Part shown: positions 33,495 through 42,221 of the stretch, in pieces
Layout: each line of letters starts with the position of its first letter
Position numbering within the stretch: position 1 is the first letter of the stretch
NCBI RefSeq assembly: GCF_002631205.1
Contig: NZ_PDLO01000001.1
Location: 1,240,001 to 1,304,000, forward strand
Direction of reading: 5' to 3'
DNA length: 64,000 nt
DNA from: Neolewinella marina
GTDB taxonomy: Bacteria; Bacteroidota; Bacteroidia; Chitinophagales; Saprospiraceae
Translations under genes and position numbers: made by a program
Notes under the pieces: generated by a model
The model's database searches: none
What the model was told of the DNA's origin: nothing
What the model saw: only the letters and a program-made list of their open reading frames with translations

Positions 33495-35726
33495 ATGCAA
33501 ATATTCAGGACTTCGTCCGTTGCCTCAGGGTGGTTCACGGTCTGCATCACCGGACTGGTTCTCCTGGCTACTGGGCTGTGTCCACTGGCCGCGCAGGATG
33601 CGGTGAAATCCATTACGGCCCGGTATACGGAGGCGGAGATTACCCTGGATGGCCGGCTCGACGAAGGAGCCTGGGCCACCGCTGAGCCCATCGATGACTT
33701 CCTGCAATACTTCCCTACCGACTCGGCTACGGCGGAGCACGGAACGGAAATGCGCATTCTGTATTCTCCGACCATGCTCTACGTGGGCATCCGCGCCGAA
33801 ACGAGTGGGGAAGGGTACGTGGTAACCAGTCTGCGGCGAGATTTCCGGGGCACCCGGAACGACAACGTCAGTATGTTTTTCGACACCTTCCGCGACGGCA
33901 TAAACGCCTTCATGTTTGGGGTAACCCCCTACGGGGTGCAGCGGGAGGGGCTTGTTTCCGAAGGCGGGGAAGGATTTGACAATACCTGGGACGCCAAGTG
34001 GCTGGCGGAAAGCGAGATGCACGAGGACCATTACACCATAGAAATGGCGATCCCCTTCACCTCCCTGAAGTTTCCCGACGCGGGCGACCGCTGGAGGTTC
34101 CGGCCCTACCGCTATAATATCCAGACCAACGAGCAGAGTACTTGGGTGCGGGTACCCCAGAACCAGAGGATGTCCAGTCTGGCCTTCATGGGGGAGCTCG
34201 TTTTCGAACGTCCTTTAGCCCGTTCGCGTACCCCGCTTGCCCTGATTCCTTACGTCAATGCCCGGGCGGGCAAGGATTTCACCAGTGAGCAAACGGATAA
34301 TAACTTCTCCTTCGGTGGCGACGCGAAGGTGGCCATTGGCAACGGGATGAACCTCGACCTGACGATCAATCCCGACTTCTCCAACGTGGAGTTGGACGAC
34401 ATCTTTACCAACCTCACTCGTTTTGAGGTCTTGCTGCCCGAGAAGCGACAATTCTTCATTGACAACAGTGACCTATTCGCCAGTTTCGGAAGTGTGCGGG
34501 ACGCGGTTCCCTTTTTCTCCCGGCGCATCGGACTGGCCCGGGATACTGCCGGCAACCTGATTGAAAATGGCATCCTGGCCGGCGCCCGCCTCAGCGGGAA
34601 ACTCGACCAGAACTGGCGGTTGGGATTCCTGAACATCCAGGGGCAGGCCGACCACCGCAACCAGATCCCTTCCAACAACAACAGTATGCTCGCCGTCCAG
34701 CGGCGGGTTTTCAGCCGTTCGAATGTCGGAGCGTTCATCGTCAACCGACAGGCCTTCGGTGAGGAAACCTACCTCAAGGAGGAAGACCGCTACAACCGGG
34801 TCGTCGGTGTTGACTATAACCTGGCCTCGGCCGACAACGTCTGGACCGGGAAATTCTACCTTCATAAATCCTTCCAGCCCGGCGACCATGACGGAAATCT
34901 TTCCTCCCAGGCCTTTCTCATCCGGGATACCCGCAAGTGGCGGTTTGCCACCGACCTGGTGTATGTAAACGAAGATTTCCGATCGGACCTGGGCTTTATT
35001 CCCCGCAAGGATTACCTGAAGACCGGCAACTTCGTAGGCCGCAATTTTTACCCCAAAAAGGGGCCGCTGGCCAGTCACAGCTTCGAAGTGTTGGCCCTCA
35101 CCTGGCGGAGGCCCAGTCTGGATATGAAACTGACCGATTACACCCTCCGGTTTTCCTGGGCGGCCAATCTGCGCGACCAGTCGACTTTCGAGCTCCAGGC
35201 CTTCCACAACTATATTTTCCTGGCCAACCCCTTTGACCCCACCCGGACACCGGGTGCCGTGCCCATCCCCGGGGACCAGGGATATTACTTTAATCAGGTT
35301 ACCGCGGAATTTGAGTCGAACCAGGCCTCCTTGGTCACCTTTTCTGCCAACACGGGGGTAGGTGGATTCTTCAACGGTCACCGCTACTCCCTTGGTGGTT
35401 TGGTCGGCGTGCGCGTGCAGCCGTGGGCGCAATTCAGCCTCGCCCTCAACTACGATGGTCTCCGGTTACCGGATCCACACCCGGATGCCAACCTGTGGTT
35501 GCTCACACCCCGCTTTGACGTGACTTTTTCCAAGTCGCTTTTCTGGCTTACCCTCCTGCAGTACAGCAACCAACGGAATAACCTGGGCATCAATTCGCGG
35601 CTGCAATGGCGGTTCGCTCCGCTTTCGGATCTCTACCTGGTCTACAACGACAATTACTACACCGATACCTTTTCGCCGCGTTTCCGCTCAATCAACCTGA
35701 AGGTTTCCTACTGGCTGAACCTTTGA
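33495..35726 (+). CDS. DUF5916 outer-membrane protein with CBM9-like N-terminal domain
   Basis: 743 residues. The signal peptide region ends at about AAQ34. A CBM9-like carbohydrate-binding domain follows (about 45-230): ITLDGRLDEGAWATAEPIDDF and MRILYSPTMLYVGIRAE are its hallmark blocks. The rest is a DUF5916 beta-barrel domain with NPDFSNVELDD, LLPEKRQFFIDNSDLF and a C-terminus YWLNL typical of outer-membrane barrels. A role in binding or importing a glycan is inferred. Repeat elements C and D bracket the gene. Confidence 0.85.
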   Translation: MQIFRTSSVASGWFTVCITGLVLLATGLCPLAAQDAVKSITARYTEAEITLDGRLDEGAWATAEPIDDFLQYFPTDSATAEHGTEMRILYSPTMLYVGIRAETSGEGYVVTSLRRDFRGTRNDNVSMFFDTFRDGINAFMFGVTPYGVQREGLVSEGGEGFDNTWDAKWLAESEMHEDHYTIEMAIPFTSLKFPDAGDRWRFRPYRYNIQTNEQSTWVRVPQNQRMSSLAFMGELVFERPLARSRTPLALIPYVNARAGKDFTSEQTDNNFSFGGDAKVAIGNGMNLDLTINPDFSNVELDDIFTNLTRFEVLLPEKRQFFIDNSDLFASFGSVRDAVPFFSRRIGLARDTAGNLIENGILAGARLSGKLDQNWRLGFLNIQGQADHRNQIPSNNNSMLAVQRRVFSRSNVGAFIVNRQAFGEETYLKEEDRYNRVVGVDYNLASADNVWTGKFYLHKSFQPGDHDGNLSSQAFLIRDTRKWRFATDLVYVNEDFRSDLGFIPRKDYLKTGNFVGRNFYPKKGPLASHSFEVLALTWRRPSLDMKLTDYTLRFSWAANLRDQSTFELQAFHNYIFLANPFDPTRTPGAVPIPGDQGYYFNQVTAEFESNQASLVTFSANTGVGGFFNGHRYSLGGLVGVRVQPWAQFSLALNYDGLRLPDPHPDANLWLLTPRFDVTFSKSLFWLTLLQYSNQRNNLGINSRLQWRFAPLSDLYLVYNDNYYTDTFSPRFRSINLKVSYWLNL

Positions 35727-35730
35727 GAAT

Positions 35731-35939
35731 GGACATCGGATGTCTGACAAATTGACATAGGGACAACATCCGATGTCTGCCAAGGCTATATTTCCCATAT
35801 TTGAGATATATACCTCCAAAATGCCTTACGAAGAGATCGGATAGCCCCGTATTTCTTAGATACCATCGAAATGGTACGTAGATAAGGGATTCAACATCCG
35901 ATGTCTGACGAAAAGACCGGAGGACAACATCCGATGTCT
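35731..35939. repeat. Intergenic repeat element D
   Basis: Motif copies lie at 35733-35743, 35766-35776, 35894-35904 and 35927-35937; both pairs are spaced exactly 33 bp. Unlike A, B and C, the two arms are direct rather than inverted copies. A 117-bp AT-rich centre separates them. The element almost exactly fills the gap between two convergent genes (stops at 35726 and 35947). Confidence 0.9.
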
Positions 35940-35946
35940 GACAAAA

Positions 35947-36477
35947 TTACCGCCGCCGGTAATCAATCCGCCAAAGTGTAACCCACCCCTCAGCCCCCGC
36001 CGCCATTACCTGCCAATCCCAGGTGAAGGCATCAGCAGTGATATCGCCGAAAACCATGCGGTATAGCTCTCCCCGGGCGTTAGGAACGGTGGTGAAGAAA
36101 ATGCGGCGCTCCTCCCCTACCCAACCCACGAAATCGTAGTACCCGCCCTGGTTATCGGCCCAGGCCTGCCGCCACTCACCGATGCGGGGCTGGTAAACCG
36201 AGAGGCTGCGACCGTAAAACTGCCGGGTGGGATCGGAGAAGGTTTCCTGCAGCACCCGACCATCCAGGATTTTTTCAATGCGGTTGCTGCCCCGCACGAG
36301 GGTAGAATCCGGCGCGTACCAAATCACTTCCCAGTCGCCAACCCAGAAATCAAAAGCTGCGGCCGGATCAAGGGCGGAGGTGTCCGCGGCCGGAGCCGTT
36401 TGGCCAGCCGCCAGGGAAAATCCGCCGCCCCCCAACCACAGGAGCAGGCAAATCAGGGAAAGTGGAATACGGTACAT
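35947..36477 (-). CDS. Secreted DUF1579-like protein
   Basis: 176 residues from the ATG at 36477, which starts a clean signal peptide (LSLICLLLWLGGGGFSLAA). The ATG at 36498 would add seven residues and overlap the upstream gene. The mature part begins FDFWVGDWEVIW, followed by about ten predicted beta strands, resembling DUF1579/lipocalin-like proteins. Function unknown. It is the last of three genes read together (oxidase, NAD(P)-binding protein, this). Confidence 0.75.
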   Translation of the reverse strand: MYRIPLSLICLLLWLGGGGFSLAAGQTAPAADTSALDPAAAFDFWVGDWEVIWYAPDSTLVRGSNRIEKILDGRVLQETFSDPTRQFYGRSLSVYQPRIGEWRQAWADNQGGYYDFVGWVGEERRIFFTTVPNARGELYRMVFGDITADAFTWDWQVMAAGAEGWVTLWRIDYRRR

Positions 36478-36490
36478 GATGGAGTGTTTG

Positions 36491-37138
36491 TTAGCCAACC
36501 GCTTCCCGGATCGGCGTTTCGCCCCGCGTAAAGGGGATGATCTGGCCGATGGTGCGGTCCTGGTTCAGTACCTCGCGGATCACCTCGGCTACGTCGGCCC
36601 GGGGCACGTCCTGTTGCTTGTCCGGCTCGGCGGTGTTGATCTTTCCGGTGCCGTCCTCATTTTTCAGGGCACCGGGGCGCACGATGGTGTATTCGAGTTT
36701 GCTCCCCTTCAGGATGCGGTCGGCGTAGTACTTGGCTACGTAGTAGGGTTTCATGCCTTCCGCGTCCGTCCAGCGGTTCCGGTCGTCGGTGTGGAGGGCG
36801 CTGAGCATTACGAATCGCTTGATGCCGGCCTGTTCCGCGGCTTCCATGGCCTTCACCGCTCCGTCCAGATCGATGGTCAGGGTCTTGTCGGGGCCGGTAC
36901 TCCCCCCGGATCCGGCGGAGAAGACCACCGCATCAATACCGTTCATCTGGGCCGCGAGGGCATCCACCCCGTCTTCCAGGCTGGCTACCCGGGCCTCTAC
37001 CCTCTTTTGCTCAAACAGCGCGCGCTGTTCTTCCTTGCGGATGAGGGCCACGGGGGTATACCCCGCGTCGGCGTTGAGCTTATCCGTGAGGAGTTGGCCC
37101 ACTTGTCCGTGGGCGCCAATGATCAGTACGTTTTTCAT
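36491..37138 (-). CDS. NAD(P)H-binding atypical SDR (NmrA/YwnB-like)
   Basis: 215 residues with an N-terminal Rossmann motif, VLIIGAHGQVGQLL. VVFSAGSGG, YYVAKYYADRIL and YTIVRPGAL are the conserved blocks of the atypical short-chain dehydrogenase group that includes YwnB/YtfG-like NAD(P)-binding proteins. The YxxxK is present as YVAKYYAD. The activity may be quinone or flavin reduction or only redox sensing; not resolvable here. The next gene in the same direction starts 13 bp after its stop. Confidence 0.88.
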   Translation of the reverse strand: MKNVLIIGAHGQVGQLLTDKLNADAGYTPVALIRKEEQRALFEQKRVEARVASLEDGVDALAAQMNGIDAVVFSAGSGGSTGPDKTLTIDLDGAVKAMEAAEQAGIKRFVMLSALHTDDRNRWTDAEGMKPYYVAKYYADRILKGSKLEYTIVRPGALKNEDGTGKINTAEPDKQQDVPRADVAEVIREVLNQDRTIGQIIPFTRGETPIREAVG

Positions 37139-37189
37139 AATCGGGGATTGTACTGCTGCAAGGGGTATCGGACCAGCGATGTTCGCCGA

Positions 37190-38557
37190 TCAAGTGAACA
37201 GCCGCTCGTCCAGGTAGGCGTTGCGGAACTTCGCTCCGGGGTCGTAGGTGCGGGCCAGGGCCACGAATTCTTCCAGCCTGGGATAGCGTTGCCGCAGGGT
37301 AGCCGCGTCGATGGTGAAGAGCTTTCCCCAGTGGGGCCGCACGCCGAATGGAGCCAGGGCGGCCTCGATCCGGGGCAGTAGCGCCATCACTGCGGCCTCC
37401 TCCTGTTTCAGGGTGAAGTGGATGGCCACCGAATCCCGTCCGTAGCAGGGGCTGGCCCAGAACTCATCCGCCGCAATGGTCCGGATCTCGGTAATGAACA
37501 GGGGGGGGTGGATCTCCTCCCTCATGGCTTCAACGGCCAGGATGGCCTCCACGGCCCGGTCACGTGGCACGAAGTACTCGGCCTGCAACTCCCTGCCGGC
37601 ACTGGGCGTAAAGCCCATCCGGAAGTGCGGCAGCCGGTCGTACCAGGGGCCGGGCCGCCCCATCTGATCGCTTACCGCCTCGTTGGACAAGCTTGCAATG
37701 GGGTGCATATTCTCCGTGGCCGCGGTGGCTCCGTAAAAGTCGTCCCCGAGATCTTCGGGATGCTGATCCATCCGTCGCTTTACCCATACCTCGCTGACCT
37801 TCTTGTCCTGCCAGTCGGTAAAAAGGCTCACGCTGTAGCCGGCCGACATAATGGCGTCAAAGTGATCGGTGGCCGACGCCAGGGGCAGGTCGACAAAGAC
37901 GTCCTGCCGCACTTCAAAGGTGGGTTGGACCTCCAGCGTAAGTTGGGTCACGACCCCGAAGGCACCCAGTCCGACGACCACGGCCGGAAAATCGGGGTGG
38001 TTCCGGTCGATGGTCACCAACTCCCCGTCGGATTTGACCAGGTTCAGCGAACGTACCGAAGTAGCCAGGTTGCCGTTCGTCACGCCGGAGCCGTGGGTGG
38101 CGGTCGCGCAGGCCCCGGCTACCGTGATGTGTGGCAGGGAAGCCAGGTTGTGCAGGGCGAAGCCCTGCTGGTGGAGGTTTTCGGCGAAATCGCCGTACCG
38201 GGCTCCAGCCTGGACGGTAGCGGTCCCACTCTCGGCATCCAGTTTCAGAAAGCGGTTCAGCTTTCGGGTGGAGATCTGGTTCAGGGGGCTATCGGCAATG
38301 TTGTTGAAGCAGTGACGGGAACCCAGGGCCTTCTGCTTGCCGAGGCGGTTCACCAGTTGCTGCACCTCCTCAACGGTAGCCGGTTCGTAGAGATTTTCGG
38401 CGCGGTAGGTATAGTTGCCCGCCCAGTTTTGGCGGAGGCCAGGGTCATCCACCTGCAATCCCGGGCCGGTACTGGTGGAAGTACAACCCATCAGAGGCAG
38501 GATCATGCCGCCGGCAACGGTGAGGGCGGAACAGCGGAGAAACTCATTTCGGTTCAT
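37190..38557 (-). CDS. FAD-linked oxidase of the alditol/lactone oxidase family, lipoprotein
   Basis: 455 residues. The N-terminus (MNRNEFLRCSALTVAGG, then LMGC) looks like a lipoprotein signal, possibly Tat-type. The FAD-binding PCMH domain has GSRHCFNNIAD with His82, the position that carries covalent FAD in alditol and xylitol oxidases. TATHGSG and GAFGVVTQLTLEV are conserved, and HWGKLF at the C-terminus is the ALO/AldO substrate block. It should oxidise a sugar alcohol or aldonolactone in the periplasm with oxygen as acceptor. It heads the three-gene cluster ending at 35947. Confidence 0.85.
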   Translation of the reverse strand: MNRNEFLRCSALTVAGGMILPLMGCTSTSTGPGLQVDDPGLRQNWAGNYTYRAENLYEPATVEEVQQLVNRLGKQKALGSRHCFNNIADSPLNQISTRKLNRFLKLDAESGTATVQAGARYGDFAENLHQQGFALHNLASLPHITVAGACATATHGSGVTNGNLATSVRSLNLVKSDGELVTIDRNHPDFPAVVVGLGAFGVVTQLTLEVQPTFEVRQDVFVDLPLASATDHFDAIMSAGYSVSLFTDWQDKKVSEVWVKRRMDQHPEDLGDDFYGATAATENMHPIASLSNEAVSDQMGRPGPWYDRLPHFRMGFTPSAGRELQAEYFVPRDRAVEAILAVEAMREEIHPPLFITEIRTIAADEFWASPCYGRDSVAIHFTLKQEEAAVMALLPRIEAALAPFGVRPHWGKLFTIDAATLRQRYPRLEEFVALARTYDPGAKFRNAYLDERLFT

Positions 38558-38669
38558 AGTGGGTGGCTAAAGGGATAAAACAGAGGGCTGCTCCCCCCCG
38601 ACTTAGGCAATTCCCAGGTGGCTGCCGGCCCTTGCGGATTAACCCGGCACCGGCGCACCGGCGCCCGGA

Positions 38670-40352
38670 CTAGGCCGCTGCATCCTCCCGCAACTGGTAG
38701 CGCTGCACCTGCCCGTCGGGCGTGCGGGGAAGGTGATCGACAAACTCGATCTCCCGGGGGTAGGCGTGGCCGGAAAGCTGCTCCCGCACCAGCCGCTGCA
38801 GGTTCTCCCGCAGGTCGGCCGAACCGCCGTGGCCATCACGCAGGACCACGAATGCCTTGACGATCTGCCCCCGCACCGGGTCGGCCTTCCCGACCACGGC
38901 GGCCTCCGTTACTGCTTCGTGGCTGATCAGCAGCCGTTCGATTTCGTGGGGATCGATGCGGTAGCCGGAGCTTTTAATGACGTCATCGATCCGCCCGGTA
39001 AAGTAGAAGTAGCCGTCGGCGTCCTGCCGTGCGGTATCCCCCGTGAGGTAGTAGCGCCCACCCTCGGTAAAGCGCTCGGCGGTGCGGGCGGGGTCCTGGA
39101 GGTAGCCGCGGAAGAAAAAGAAGGGCGATTGCTCGGTATCGATGGCCAGCTCCCCCGATTGTCCGGCGGGCAACTCCGTGCCGTCTTCTCCCAGAATCAC
39201 CACCCGGAAACCCGGCAACGCCTGCCCCGCCGAGCCCGGCCGCAGGGGCTGCCGCAGGGGCGGGGCCTGGTGGTTGGCCACCACCATCCCCACTTCGGTC
39301 TGCCCGTACTGGTCGTGGAGGGCAACGCCGAGGTGGGTCTGCGTCCACTCCATGGCTTCGGCCCCGAGGGGCTCACCCGCGCAGGAAATCACCCGCAGGT
39401 TGATGTTTTTCCGGAACCCTTCGGGGAATCCCTCGGTGCGCATCATCCGCAGGACGGTGGGCGAGGTAACCAGGTTGGTTACTCCGTACTTCATCAGTAT
39501 CCGATAGGTGGCCTGGATGCTGAAGGGGGCGTTGTAGAACAGGGTGGTCTGATCGATGAGCAGGGGGCCTACCAGGGCGTAGAACAGTCCGTAGGCCCAG
39601 CCGGGGTCGGCCATGTTCCAGTAGCGGTCGGCCTCTACCAGTCCCAGGCCATAGCGCATGTAGGCTTCGATCGGGGCGAGCATCTTCACCGGCACCTCCA
39701 CTCCCTTGGGTGCCCCCGCGGTGCCCGAGGTGTAGATCAGGATGAAGGGGTCGTCGCCGCTGACCGCCACCGCTTCAATTTCTTCCTTCGCCGCGTGGAG
39801 GCTCCGCCAGAAGGGGATGTCGTTTTCGTCGGGGAGCTCCTCCAGATCGTGTTGCCCTCCCTGCACAGTCACCACCGCAACGGGGTGGCCCGGCTCCTGG
39901 ATGTGCTTGAGTTTGGGGCGGTTCTTCGCGTCGGTCACGATGACGGTAGCCGCCCCGTGGTGCAGTCGGTACTGAATGGCCTCCGGCCCGAACGTCCGGA
40001 ACACGGGCAGGTGGACAGCACCCAGCCGCCAGGTGGCCAGGGCGGCAATGAGCAGTTCCGGGGTACGGGGCAGCAGCGTGGCTACCCGACTGCCCCGGCC
40101 CACCCCCAGACCGCGGAGTACGGCGGCAAACTTGATCGACAGGTCGCGGATCTCGGAATAGGTGCAGCTGGTGCCGCCCCCCGTAGCGTCCTCGTACTGC
40201 AGGACTACCCCGTTGGCCGCATCGGCGTGGCGGTCGCACAACAGGTGAGCAACGCGGATATCCGCACCGCTGTACGCTTCCAGCATCCGCTGTACCTCCT
40301 CCTGAATATCTACCGTCGTAGTGGTTTCCGATTGTTCATCCTGTCTGATCAT
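38670..40352 (-). CDS. Acyl-CoA synthetase-like adenylating enzyme lacking the A10 lysine
   Basis: 560 residues of the ANL superfamily. Motif A3 is IYTSGTAGAPKG, A5 is YGQTEVG, A7 is YLTGD, and A8 contains GRIDDVIKSSGYRI. These resemble acetyl-/medium-chain acyl-CoA synthetases. The A10 catalytic lysine, normally in PKTxSGK, is replaced by Gln548 in PRTPDGQVQR. In known enzymes that Lys is needed for adenylation, so activity is uncertain. It lies 112 bp downstream-strand of the FAD oxidase gene's start and is read in the same direction. Confidence 0.87.
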   Translation of the reverse strand: MIRQDEQSETTTTVDIQEEVQRMLEAYSGADIRVAHLLCDRHADAANGVVLQYEDATGGGTSCTYSEIRDLSIKFAAVLRGLGVGRGSRVATLLPRTPELLIAALATWRLGAVHLPVFRTFGPEAIQYRLHHGAATVIVTDAKNRPKLKHIQEPGHPVAVVTVQGGQHDLEELPDENDIPFWRSLHAAKEEIEAVAVSGDDPFILIYTSGTAGAPKGVEVPVKMLAPIEAYMRYGLGLVEADRYWNMADPGWAYGLFYALVGPLLIDQTTLFYNAPFSIQATYRILMKYGVTNLVTSPTVLRMMRTEGFPEGFRKNINLRVISCAGEPLGAEAMEWTQTHLGVALHDQYGQTEVGMVVANHQAPPLRQPLRPGSAGQALPGFRVVILGEDGTELPAGQSGELAIDTEQSPFFFFRGYLQDPARTAERFTEGGRYYLTGDTARQDADGYFYFTGRIDDVIKSSGYRIDPHEIERLLISHEAVTEAAVVGKADPVRGQIVKAFVVLRDGHGGSADLRENLQRLVREQLSGHAYPREIEFVDHLPRTPDGQVQRYQLREDAAA

Positions 40353-40428
40353 GCCCGTATGCGTTGGCGAAGCGGGGTCACCACCATCGGGTCACCAGGA
40401 CATCCGAGGGCAGTTGCACCCACTTCTC

Positions 40429-40493
40429 TATTCCCGAATAAAATAGCGGAAATTAACTGCAATGCCATGTTTTAATTCCTCATTTCGGGAATA
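40429..40493. promoter_or_regulatory. Inverted repeat upstream of the acyl-CoA synthetase-like gene
   Basis: TATTCCCGAA (40429-40438) and TTCGGGAATA (40484-40493) are perfect 10-bp inverted copies, 45 bp apart, in the 195-bp gap before the acyl-CoA synthetase-like gene. It may be a pair of half-sites for a regulator or a stem; nothing else was recognised in the gap. Confidence 0.35.
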
Positions 40494-40547
40494 TATCGCA
40501 CAAAGACCCATTTGATAGAGGGATACAAAGGGAGTGAGCTCCCGGAA

Positions 40548-41444
40548 TCAGCCGATGCGCTTCCGCAGGTGCCGCTGAAAGTATTCGGCGCTGTCCGCCG
40601 CGCTGCGCAAGGGACTGTGGGTGAAGTTCCCTCCCTGCTCGAGATAGTAAAATTCAAGGCCGGAAGCGACCGGGTCGGGCAGAACTTTCCGGTAGTCGAT
40701 GGAGCCGTTGCCGAGTTCGGTGTAGTCGCGGCTCACCTTGTCCATGTCCTTGATGTGCCACATGACGAAGCGCCCTGGGTGGGCGGCCACCAGGGCTTTG
40801 GGGGTGGTGCGCCCGCCGTGCATCACCCAGTACATATCCATCTGCAGCTTGACCAGGTCGGGATCCGTTTCCCGGAGGATGAGGTCGTAACCAGTATCTC
40901 CCCCGTGGTCCTCGAATTCAAAGCCGTGGTTGTGGTAGGCGAAGCCCAGTCCGGCCTCCTTCACCCGCGCGCCGATGGCGTTCAGTTTGGCGGGCAGGGC
41001 GCGGAAGGTGTCCAGAGTGCGTTGCTCGGGAGCCATCCATGGCCAGGTGATGTACCTCAGCCCGAGGGTTTCCGCTCCAGCAATGCACTGGTCGACAAAG
41101 CGGTCCATGTCCGGTTCACCGGCCTCCAGGAGGGGGGAAAAGCCGAAGTGTCCACTGGAAGCCGATAGCCCGAGGTCGTCGAGCATCATCCGGAACTCGG
41201 TCGCGGGCCGGCCGTAGAAGGTGCCGCGGGCGGGGTCGAAGCCGTAGACCTCGAAGTCTTCGTAGCCCATGGCCTTCACCTCCCGCAGGGTTGCCAGGGG
41301 GTCCCGGTTCATGTCCTCGTTCACCGAGAAGAGCTGGAGGCCCAGTTTGTACCCGCGCTTGCCGTCGCGGGCGGATAGCGGAAAGGGAAAGAGGGTCGTC
41401 GCGGCGAAGGCAGCGGTACTGCCGAGGAAGGTTCTGCGGTTCAT
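40548..41444 (-). CDS. Tat-exported sugar phosphate isomerase/epimerase-like TIM barrel
   Basis: 298 residues. The N-terminus MNRRTFLGSTAAFAATTLF is a twin-arginine signal. The remainder is a xylose isomerase-like TIM barrel, with LGLQLFSV, FAYHNHGFEF, QMDMYWVMHGG and MWHIKDMD carrying the usual metal-site Glu/Asp/His residues. Relatives are exported isomerases or 3-keto-sugar-acting enzymes; the substrate is unknown. The start fits the Tat motif exactly. Confidence 0.87.
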   Translation of the reverse strand: MNRRTFLGSTAAFAATTLFPFPLSARDGKRGYKLGLQLFSVNEDMNRDPLATLREVKAMGYEDFEVYGFDPARGTFYGRPATEFRMMLDDLGLSASSGHFGFSPLLEAGEPDMDRFVDQCIAGAETLGLRYITWPWMAPEQRTLDTFRALPAKLNAIGARVKEAGLGFAYHNHGFEFEDHGGDTGYDLILRETDPDLVKLQMDMYWVMHGGRTTPKALVAAHPGRFVMWHIKDMDKVSRDYTELGNGSIDYRKVLPDPVASGLEFYYLEQGGNFTHSPLRSAADSAEYFQRHLRKRIG

Positions 41445-41474
41445 GGATGCCGATTTGGGAAACCCCGGGGGAGG

Positions 41475-42095
41475 TCAGGGCCTGCGAAAACTACAAAATA
41501 CGAAGTTCTGCACCGTGTCGAAGGGCGTCTGGTGATCCACTGTGATGCACCGGATCTTTTCGAAATGCTCCTCCAAGCGCCGGGCCATGGAGGCTTCCGA
41601 ATACTGCCGGATGCGGATCCCGCTGCACTTCTCCGGCCCCTGCTCCGAGAAGGTGCCGATGACGAGCACACCGCCGGGAGCCAGGCCGGCCCGGGCACTG
41701 GCCAGGTAGTTTTCGATGTCCCCCTCGTCGGTCAGAAAGTGGAAGGCGGCCCGGTCGTGCCAGAAGTCGTACTGCTCCGGGGGCCGGAAGTCCGCCGCGT
41801 CGGCGACGATCCAGTTCACGGCGTCGGCCCGGTCACCCAACCGCCGCCGGGCCCGCTCGATGGCCGCCGCGGAGATGTCCAGCACCGTCACCCGCCGGTA
41901 GCCCCGGTCGAGCAGGCGATCCACGAAGAAGCTGTCGCCACCGCCCACGTCGATGATGCGGGCGTCCAGGGGCACCGCGAATGCATCAATGAACCCCAGG
42001 GAAGTGGCCGGATCGCGTTGGTACCAGCTCACTTCCTCCAGGTTCTTGGTCCGGTAAATCTTTTCCCAGTGCCGGGTACGGTCGAAGGGCTCCAT
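41475..42095 (-). CDS. Class I SAM-dependent methyltransferase
   Basis: 206 residues. The SAM-binding motif I is IIDVGGGDSFFVD; VTVLDIS is motif II, and the WHDRAAFHFLTD stretch follows motif III. The N-terminus HWEKIYRTKNLEEVSWYQRDP is typical of a small-molecule methyltransferase group related to TPMT/trans-aconitate types. The substrate is unknown. It lies 30 bp upstream of the TIM-barrel gene start in the same direction, but the latter has its own possible promoter region. Confidence 0.88.
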   Translation of the reverse strand: MEPFDRTRHWEKIYRTKNLEEVSWYQRDPATSLGFIDAFAVPLDARIIDVGGGDSFFVDRLLDRGYRRVTVLDISAAAIERARRRLGDRADAVNWIVADAADFRPPEQYDFWHDRAAFHFLTDEGDIENYLASARAGLAPGGVLVIGTFSEQGPEKCSGIRIRQYSEASMARRLEEHFEKIRCITVDHQTPFDTVQNFVFCSFRRP

Positions 42096-42221
42096 GGCGG
42101 TGGTCGGTTTTACCCAAGTATACAGGTTTTATGCCCACTCCGGACCGCCCCGCCCCCCACGGCCACCGCGAAAACCCTTATATTATAGAGACACTACACC
42201 ACCCATTATAATTTTCTTCCC

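Noticed and set aside
33495-35726. DUF5916 gene as a TonB-dependent receptor
   Set aside because: No plug domain or TonB box; the N-terminal CBM9-like domain and barrel fit DUF5916.
21427-35940. Repeat elements A-D as small CRISPR arrays
   Set aside because: The units are paired 11-bp motifs with partly conserved spacers, arms are mostly inverted, and no cas genes are present.
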